From: Mesorhizobium sp. NZP2298 | GTDB taxonomy: Bacteria > Pseudomonadota > Alphaproteobacteria > Rhizobiales > Rhizobiaceae | NCBI RefSeq assembly: GCF_013170825.1 | Contig: NZ_CP033365.1 | Coordinates: forward strand, 3,236,001 to 3,300,000 | Reading direction: 5' to 3' | Length of the DNA stretch: 64,000 bases | In this document: positions 58,993 through 64,000 of the stretch, piece after piece | Position numbering within the stretch: the stretch's first letter is position 1 | Layout: each line of letters begins with the position of its first letter | Made by a program: the position numbers and the translations under genes | The notes under the pieces: generated by a model | Databases searched by the model: none | The model's input: the letters and a program-made list of their open reading frames with translations, nothing else | What the model was told of the DNA's origin: nothing

Positions 58993-59562
58993 ATGACGCT
59001 CCGCATCATCCCCGCCACGCTGCGCGATCTCTCCTACATCGCCGCGAACCTGCGTCCGCAAGACCGCGCCGAGATCGACTGCCAGCTCGACCATTGGTCG
59101 CCGGCGCTGCTGGCGCTGACGGCGCTGCAGGGGTTTGCCTATGTTGCGGAGCTCGACGGCAATCCAGAGGCCGGGTTTGGGGCGGCCGAGCAGCGCGGCG
59201 GGCTATGGATCGCCTGGAGCTGGGGCACGCGCCGCATGCGGCGCTGCGTGCCCGGGATCACCGAATTCTTTCATGCCGTGCTTGGACCTCAGGTCGCGGC
59301 ACGCGGCGCCTGGCGGGTCGAGGCGCGAGCGCTGGCCGCCAATCAACTGGCGCTGCGCTGGCTTGGCCGGCTGGGCGCCACGCAACGATGCCTGCTGCCG
59401 GGCTATGGCAAGAACGGCGAAGATTTTTTCCTCTACGACTGGACAAGAGAAGGCTGGAACCATGTGTCTGTTTCAAAAACCACCGGAACTGAAGCCACTG
59501 CCGCCGACGCCGACGATCAAGGACGAAGACGTCAAGGCGCGCGAGGCGGCATTGCGGGCTGA
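58993..59562 (+). CDS. phage virion-type acetyltransferase (gp13-like), intact copy
   Basis: 189 residues. RIIPATLRDLSYIAANLRPQ, LDHWSPALLALTALQGFAYV and WSWGTRRMRRCVPGITEFFH, then RWLGRLGATQRCLLPGYGKN look like a GNAT domain of the type encoded in podovirus tail/internal-virion modules. Its N-terminal part recurs in fragments A and B. The start is set at 58993 by comparison with the fragments; an ATG at 58969 is also in frame. The end overlaps the next gene by about 100 bp in another frame. Confidence 0.72.
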   Translation: MTLRIIPATLRDLSYIAANLRPQDRAEIDCQLDHWSPALLALTALQGFAYVAELDGNPEAGFGAAEQRGGLWIAWSWGTRRMRRCVPGITEFFHAVLGPQVAARGAWRVEARALAANQLALRWLGRLGATQRCLLPGYGKNGEDFFLYDWTREGWNHVSVSKTTGTEATAADADDQGRRRQGARGGIAG

Positions 59563-59656
59563 GCTCGAACAGCGCCAGGGAACGCTGAGCACCGTCAAGA
59601 CCGACCTCGCGCCGTCGAGCCTCACCGGCCAGCGCCGCGTGCTCCTGGGGCTTTGA
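59462..59656 (+). CDS. small phage-region protein
   Basis: 64 residues: CLFQKPPELKPLPPTPTIKD, then EDVKAREAALRAELEQRQGT, LSTVKTDLAPSSLTGQRRVL. A proline-rich start then a helix. It overlaps the acetyltransferase end in another frame (ATG at 59462), a common phage arrangement. Similar short proteins follow structural genes in several podoviruses; no function is known. Confidence 0.6.
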   Translation: MCLFQKPPELKPLPPTPTIKDEDVKAREAALRAELEQRQGTLSTVKTDLAPSSLTGQRRVLLGL

Positions 59657-59658
59657 CC

Positions 59659-59751
59659 ATGACCGCGATGAAGCGAAGCTTTCGCCGGCGCGTGCTGGAC
59701 TGGTGGTACTGGCGCCGGCATGCGCGGCTGGTGAAGAAGCGGGGCGGGTGA
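59659..59751 (+). CDS. 30-residue basic peptide
   Basis: MTAMKRSFRRRVLDWWYWRR, then HARLVKKRGG. It starts 2 bp after the upstream stop, consistent with translational coupling. Very basic with three tryptophans; could be membrane- or DNA-active, but may not be a real gene. Confidence 0.35.
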   Translation: MTAMKRSFRRRVLDWWYWRRHARLVKKRGG

Positions 59752-59760
59752 GGGTTCTTC

Positions 59761-59781
59761 CTTCTCCCACAAGGGGAGAAG
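59761..59781. repeat. dispersed palindrome CTTCTCCC...GGGAGAAG
   Basis: CTTCTCCC (59761-59768), 5-nt loop, GGGAGAAG (59774-59781). A shorter relative (TTCTCCACAAGGGAGAA) lies near 51037. This is the short dispersed palindrome common in rhizobial intergenic DNA. Confidence 0.55.
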
Positions 59782-59800
59782 GGAAGATGACGGCATGCGC

Positions 59801-60415
59801 TCACGCCTTCTTCGCGAACGCCCAGACCATCAGCGGGTATTCCTCGTCATTGCTCAAGTCGCGCCACAGGCCGTAAGCGCGCACGGGGCCGCCAATATGG
59901 GCGCGGGCGCAGGCCTTGTTGCCCCAGCCATGCACCTTGACGTTGGCTTCGGCAAAGCCGCCCTCGACCATCAGCTGCTTCAGGCCGGCGGGCGTCCATC
60001 TGTTGTAGTCGTGCGGCCTGGCATGCACGCGAAACAGGAAGGGTGTGGCCACCATCGCCCAGCCGCCGGGCCTGGTCATGGCGTGGATGTTTTGCACCGC
60101 CGCCATCGGCCGCTGGACATGTTCAAGCACCTGGTCGGCGATGACGATGGAATATTGTTCCTCGGTGCGGTCCCTGCAGATGTCGAAGGCGGGGAAATCG
60201 ACCGCGCGGTAGTTGGGGCACATTGCCCGCCAATAGCGGTTCCAGCCGGGCGAGATCTCGATGACGTCGGAGGCCTTGCGGTTTCCGGCTTCGAGGAAGA
60301 GCGTGAACGCCTCGATCTGGCGGATGCGCAGCCAATTGCGGGAATCGTAGCCAAGCAGGCGTTTGGCCACCTGTTTTCCGCGGTTTTTCAGGGTGCCAGC
60401 AAGGCTTGTCGTCAT
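59801..60415 (-). CDS. class I SAM-dependent methyltransferase
   Basis: 204 residues. ASDVIEISPGWNRYWRAMCP is the glycine-poor motif I region, VDFPAFDICRD motif II, and YSIVIADQVLEHVQRPMAAV motif with QVLEHV typical of Methyltransf_11. AMTRPGGWAMVATPFLFRVH follows. It lies on the strand opposite to the phage genes, so it is likely cargo. Substrate unknown. The start at 60415 gives the shortest frame with the full domain; an ATG at 60460 is possible. Confidence 0.8.
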   Translation of the reverse strand: MTTSLAGTLKNRGKQVAKRLLGYDSRNWLRIRQIEAFTLFLEAGNRKASDVIEISPGWNRYWRAMCPNYRAVDFPAFDICRDRTEEQYSIVIADQVLEHVQRPMAAVQNIHAMTRPGGWAMVATPFLFRVHARPHDYNRWTPAGLKQLMVEGGFAEANVKVHGWGNKACARAHIGGPVRAYGLWRDLSNDEEYPLMVWAFAKKA

Positions 60416-60567
60416 CAGATCGACCTCCTCCAAAGCCCGCCGTGCCGGAGTCTCTAACACCGCCAGGTGGGCAAAAGATGACAGGAACAGTCAATCGCCC
60501 CCGCAAGTGGGGAGATCGGCAGCTTCGGCGCCGCCCCATCAATCCCTTCCTTCCCAGTGAGACCCCC

Positions 60568-62343
60568 ATGACCGATTCCCGCGCCCGCGATATCCTGTCC
60601 CGCCAATCAGAGCTCGAGAGCGAGCGCAGCCAGTATGAGGCCGTGTGGGAGCAGGTGGCGGAGTTCTGCGACCCTGACGCGCCCGATGTCTGGAACGGGC
60701 GCCGTGCCGGCGGGCCGGACTCCCAGGCCGAGCGGCAGGAGCGGCGGGGTAGCCGCGTCTACGCCAACACCATCAACTCGGCCGCCAACCGGCTCGCCGC
60801 TGGCTTGGAAAGCCTGATCATCCCGCAGTCGGAAAAATGGCATGGGCTGTCGACGGCGGAAATGAACGACGAGGAGACCGACGAGGAGAAGGAATGGGCG
60901 GAAGCCTTGCGCGATTTCCTGTTCTCGCTGCGCTACTCCGCCAATTCGAACTTTGTCCCCGCCACGCAAGCCTGCCTGCGCAATGTCGTGCGCTATGGCC
61001 CGGCCTATCTCTATGCCGAGGAAGGGTTCGGCAACACGCTGATCCACTATGCCTCGATCCCCGTGGTCGAGGGCTATCTCAGTCGCAACCGCTGGGGCCA
61101 GGTCGATATCTTCCATCGCCGTTATGAGCGTACGGCGCGGCAGGCGGCGCAGCTGCTCGGCTACGACAAGCTGCCGGCGCGCATCAAGGTTCTGGTCGAC
61201 GATCCGGTCAAATGCGAGGAGAAGATCTCGCTGGTCCAGTGCATCCAGCCGCGCGACGAGCGCAGGATGTACCGGCTGGGCGATCAGTACCAGTATCTCG
61301 ACACGGCGTTTGCCTCCTACCACGTGATCGAGGACGAGGAGGAGATCGTCAGGGAAAGCGGGTTCCGTACCTTCCCGGTGTCGACCTTCAACTGGCGCCG
61401 CTATGAAGGCGACCCCTATGGCATCTCGCCCGCCATCGAGGCGCTGACCACGGTGCGGGAGGAAAACGCGGTGCGCCGCTCTGGTCTGCGCGCGCTGCAG
61501 CAGATCACCGATCCGGCGACCGCGTCGAAGGCCAGGCTCGACTATGTGCCGGTGCTCAATCCCGGCGAGAATTATCCCGGCCTGATCGACGACAATGGCA
61601 GGCCGCTGATCGTGCCCATCACCACCGGGCAGAACCCGACCTATGCCTTCAACTACGCGCAGAGCCGCGCCGACGAGATCCGCGACATGATGTTCGTCAA
61701 CTTGTTCCAGACGCTGGTGCAGAACCCGCAGATGACGGCGACCGAAGCGCTGATCCGGCAGGAAGAGAAGGGCGCGCTGCTCGGGCCTTCCGGCTCGATC
61801 ATCCAGGCCGGCTTCGCCACCAATCTCGACCGCGAGCTCGGCATTCTCGTCGACAAGGGGCTCTACGACGAGGACAGCCGCTTCGTGCCGCCGGAAAGCC
61901 TGGCCGGCAAGACGGTGCGGCCGACCTTCACCGGCCCGCTCGACGTGCTCAGGCGCTCGGCCGAGGCGCGCGACACCATCCAGGTGGTGACGACGGCCAT
62001 GCAGATGGCGCAGTTCGATCCCGGCGTCATGGACAATATCGACAGCGACGAGGCGATCAAGATCGTGCAGAGCGCCGGCCGCAGCCCGCAGCGCATTTTT
62101 CGGCGCAAGGAAGAGGTCGACGGCATGCGTGATGCGCGCGCCAAGGCGCAACAGGCGCAGGCCGGCATGGCGGCGATCGCCAGCGCCGGCAAGGCCGCCA
62201 AGGATGCGGTGCCGGCGGCGGTGCAGGCGCGCGACAGCGGCCTGCTCGACGGCCTGCAAGGCATGCTGCAGGGCGCGGGTGGCGGGCAGAGCGCCGGCCA
62301 AGGCACACCGGGCGGCCAGGCGCCGGCGGGTGGCGGCGCATGA
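60568..62343 (+). CDS. phage portal (head-tail connector) protein
   Basis: 591 residues, the size of podovirus portal proteins. NRLAAGLESLIIPQSEKWHG, RNVVRYGPAYLYAEEGFGNT, LSRNRWGQVDIFHRRYERTA and PTYAFNYAQSRADEIRDMMF, then TATEALIRQEEKGALLGPSG match the Head-tail_con family (T7 gp8-like). A Gly/Ala/Gln-rich tail ends the protein. It forms the dodecameric ring through which DNA enters. GTGAGAC precedes the ATG; translation is coupled to the next gene by ATGA overlap. Confidence 0.9.
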   Translation: MTDSRARDILSRQSELESERSQYEAVWEQVAEFCDPDAPDVWNGRRAGGPDSQAERQERRGSRVYANTINSAANRLAAGLESLIIPQSEKWHGLSTAEMNDEETDEEKEWAEALRDFLFSLRYSANSNFVPATQACLRNVVRYGPAYLYAEEGFGNTLIHYASIPVVEGYLSRNRWGQVDIFHRRYERTARQAAQLLGYDKLPARIKVLVDDPVKCEEKISLVQCIQPRDERRMYRLGDQYQYLDTAFASYHVIEDEEEIVRESGFRTFPVSTFNWRRYEGDPYGISPAIEALTTVREENAVRRSGLRALQQITDPATASKARLDYVPVLNPGENYPGLIDDNGRPLIVPITTGQNPTYAFNYAQSRADEIRDMMFVNLFQTLVQNPQMTATEALIRQEEKGALLGPSGSIIQAGFATNLDRELGILVDKGLYDEDSRFVPPESLAGKTVRPTFTGPLDVLRRSAEARDTIQVVTTAMQMAQFDPGVMDNIDSDEAIKIVQSAGRSPQRIFRRKEEVDGMRDARAKAQQAQAGMAAIASAGKAAKDAVPAAVQARDSGLLDGLQGMLQGAGGGQSAGQGTPGGQAPAGGGA

Positions 62344-62660
62344 GCGGCAAACGCTTCGCCCGCTCAAGCCAGGCCGGCGGCCCGGCCAGGGCGCGGGACG
62401 CGCTGACCAAGGCCTATCTGCGCGTGTTCTCCGGTGAGGACGGCGAGATGGTGCTGGCCGACCTCGCGGCGACCGTCGGCTATTACCGCCGGCCGTCCTA
62501 TGGCGAATGGATGGCGCGAACCCGGACGCCCGAAGGCTTCGAGCTGCACAGCGCGCTCAGCAATGCGCGCGCCGAAGTGGTGCAGCACATTATGGGATTC
62601 CTGACCCTGGACGAAACGCAGCTGGCGGCGCTGGAGAAGGCGGCGCGGGCGGAAGGGTAG
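62340..62660 (+). CDS. Bbp19-like phage protein
   Basis: 106 residues. DALTKAYLRVFSGEDGEMVL and ADLAATVGYYRRPSYGEWMA, then FELHSALSNARAEVVQHIMG match the Bbp19-like family from Bordetella podoviruses. It overlaps the portal stop by 4 bp (ATGA). Function unknown; in phages it lies between portal and capsid/scaffold genes. A fragment of its last residues (LAALEKAARA) recurs at about 58620-58654. Confidence 0.8.
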   Translation: MSGKRFARSSQAGGPARARDALTKAYLRVFSGEDGEMVLADLAATVGYYRRPSYGEWMARTRTPEGFELHSALSNARAEVVQHIMGFLTLDETQLAALEKAARAEG

Positions 62661-62686
62661 GGGGCGGGAGCGAGGCGCTGAAGCCG

Positions 62687-62912
62687 CCAATCTCCCCCCT
62701 TGTGGGGGGAGATGCCCGGCAAGGCAGAGGGGGCGCTGTCCCGCCGACCTTGCCGCGACCGTCGCACGGCGATCAACTCATGAGCAGTCGCTCAAGCTTG
62801 GCCGTAGGCGGCAAAGCCATGGGCATGTTCAAAGTCGGCGACAACAGAAGTAGGCGCTCCACGGCGCCCCCTCTGTCCTGCCGGACATCTCCCCCACGAG
62901 GGGGGAGATTGG
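62687..62912. repeat. MITE-like element with 50-bp inverted ends
   Basis: The left end (about 62687-62739) starts CCAATCTCCCCCCTTGTG and includes GGCAAGGCAGAGGGGGCGC; the right end (about 62861-62912) is its inverse with few changes. The 120-bp middle has no gene. It is a non-coding inverted-repeat element of a kind dispersed in Rhizobiales. No target duplication is obvious. Confidence 0.7.
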
Positions 62913-63084
62913 CTGTTTCGGCGTGGCGCGATGCGGCGGACGACGGCCCGCGCTGCTCCGGATTTTTCCAACACATCGATCCGACAACCCCCGCGAACGC
63001 AGCAGCGTCCGCGTGATCCGGTCGTGCCGTGAACGCCGCCGCCGCCCGTCCTTTGTTCAAAGCCATTCGAGCAGGAAGCCGCCA

Positions 63085-64000
63085 ATGGTCCATGTCATCC
63101 CGCTTTCCATCGCCAAGCGCCGGCTCGATACCGGCAACGCGCCGCAATATCCCCAGGGATCGCCGATCGGCGGCGCCATGCAGGGGCTTGGCGATCACCT
63201 TGCCGCCGTCGCCGAGCGCTACCAGCAGATGAAGGACCAGCAGGACGCGTTCGACGCCGAGATCGCGCGCCGCCGGTTCAACGGCCAGATCGCGCAAGCG
63301 GAAGACGAGGTGGCCGCCAACGCGCCGGCCGACGGCGCGGGCCTGCATGAGGCCATGTATGGCCAGGTCAATCCGTACGACGGCCGGGTGGTGAAGACCG
63401 GCCTGTTCGACAAGCTGTTTGCCGCCGCCTTGCCGAACATGCCCGAGAGCCAGCGCGCCGCTTTCGCCGGGCAGAAGGAGGCGATGCGCCGAACCGGCGG
63501 GCTGCGCATGGCGGCCCGGCAGCTTCAGCGGCGCAAGGATTATGAGCAGGCCGAGGTCGACACGGCGCTGAAGACCAGCGCCATCGCCATCGCACGGGGC
63601 GACCCGAACGACAGCGCGGCGTTCGAGGCAAAACGCCAGGACGGCCTCGACCTCATCGCCAAGATCGGCGGTGATGCGCAAGCCAAGCTACAGGCCATGA
63701 CGGACTGGTTAGGCGCCACGGCAAAGGCGAGGGTCCAGGCGCTCATCGCCAAGGACCCGAAGCGCGCCACCGAGTTGCTGAGTGCTGCGCAGGCTGGGAC
63801 GCCGGAAGGCCATGCAGGTGATACCGCCGCTGCCGTTGGTGGCGCAGGTGTGTTCGCAAAAGCCGCGACAAATATCCTCCACGGCGCAAGTGCGAACAAC
63901 GCTAGCCAACAAGCAAATACTCCCGTCAACGTTGTGTCTGCGCAGGCGACGCCGGACGAAATGGTGGTGCAGGCGTTTCGCGAACAGCCTTCGCCAGGTG
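63085..64000 (+). CDS. phage internal virion protein, copy 2 (runs off window)
   Basis: At least 305 residues, continuing past 64000. The first 160 residues are nearly identical to the protein at 55007 (RRLDTGNAPQYPQGSPIGGA, RRFNGQIAQAEDEVAANAPA), then the two diverge: this copy has YEQAEVDTALKTSAIAIARG and an Ala/Gly-rich stretch. About 105 bp upstream of both copies are also alike. Partial here, so the C-terminal hydrolase domain cannot be checked. Confidence 0.82.
   Translation, partial: MVHVIPLSIAKRRLDTGNAPQYPQGSPIGGAMQGLGDHLAAVAERYQQMKDQQDAFDAEIARRRFNGQIAQAEDEVAANAPADGAGLHEAMYGQVNPYDGRVVKTGLFDKLFAAALPNMPESQRAAFAGQKEAMRRTGGLRMAARQLQRRKDYEQAEVDTALKTSAIAIARGDPNDSAAFEAKRQDGLDLIAKIGGDAQAKLQAMTDWLGATAKARVQALIAKDPKRATELLSAAQAGTPEGHAGDTAAAVGGAGVFAKAATNILHGASANNASQQANTPVNVVSAQATPDEMVVQAFREQPSPG

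Noticed and set aside
60607..62367. 586-codon frame antisense to the portal gene
   Set aside because: Composition is a mirror of the sense codons and no domain is visible.

Overview
The window is high-GC alphaproteobacterial DNA, most like a Mesorhizobium or close relative in the Rhizobiales. The reasons are the gene families (MocR, DUF982, DUF3606, HWE histidine kinases, DUF4142, GcvA-type LysR), the promoters of the form GGAAC-N16-nGTT expected for the EcfG/RpoE2 general stress sigma factor, a ROSE-like RNA thermometer in front of an Hsp20 gene, and Rhizobiales-type palindromic repeats. Everything here is read from sequence alone; no database was searched.

1-12.6 kb is ordinary chromosome: a Sel1-repeat protein, a divergent LysR/SDR pair, an adenosine deaminase, a di-heme peroxidase divergent from a secreted phosphoesterase, a DUF922 protein, a divergent MocR/FMN-oxidase pair with four ATTGGT boxes, a GNAT enzyme and an aminotransferase behind two tandem inverted repeats. 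12.7-14.8 kb is a stress cluster (DUF4142, GSP17M-like protein, a small coiled-coil protein and a candidate small RNA) with three EcfG-type promoters. 15-20.4 kb holds an AraC regulator, an outer-membrane barrel protein, a VOC protein, a C39-like peptidase plus D-Ala-D-Ala ligase operon, and an orphan HipB-like regulator with four spaced operators, followed by TetR and SDR gene debris.

21-30.4 kb carries an AI-2E family transporter whose last 230 bp are repeated 7,406 bp downstream. Between the copies lie a GNAT enzyme, an RND efflux pump with its adaptor, and a divergent OmpR-type two-component system. 30.6-45.4 kb is a signalling and stress region: two stand-alone receivers, two HWE/HisKA_2 kinases, Hsp20, many small conserved proteins, tRNA-Gln, DUF982 and DUF3606 genes with EcfG-type promoters, DoxX, and a fluoride riboswitch with crcB.

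45.5-64 kb is accessory DNA: hypothetical genes, a decayed IS1595 transposase, and a scrambled podovirus-like structural region (small terminase, large terminase, portal, Bbp19-like protein, virion acetyltransferase, internal virion protein with a SleB-like hydrolase domain). The large terminase is cut in two by a 2.3 kb insert with a lipoprotein gene and a MarR/TetX-like monooxygenase pair. Its last 187 bp recur 2,760 bp downstream, the acetyltransferase occurs once whole and twice as fragments, and the internal virion gene occurs twice, the second copy running off the window. No integrase, capsid or lysis gene is seen here.

The most unusual element is a roughly 50-nt transcription unit present three times (44.7, 47.3 and 58.7 kb), each with its own promoter, an invariant core and a terminator hairpin. 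In each copy an ATG lies at the predicted transcription start.
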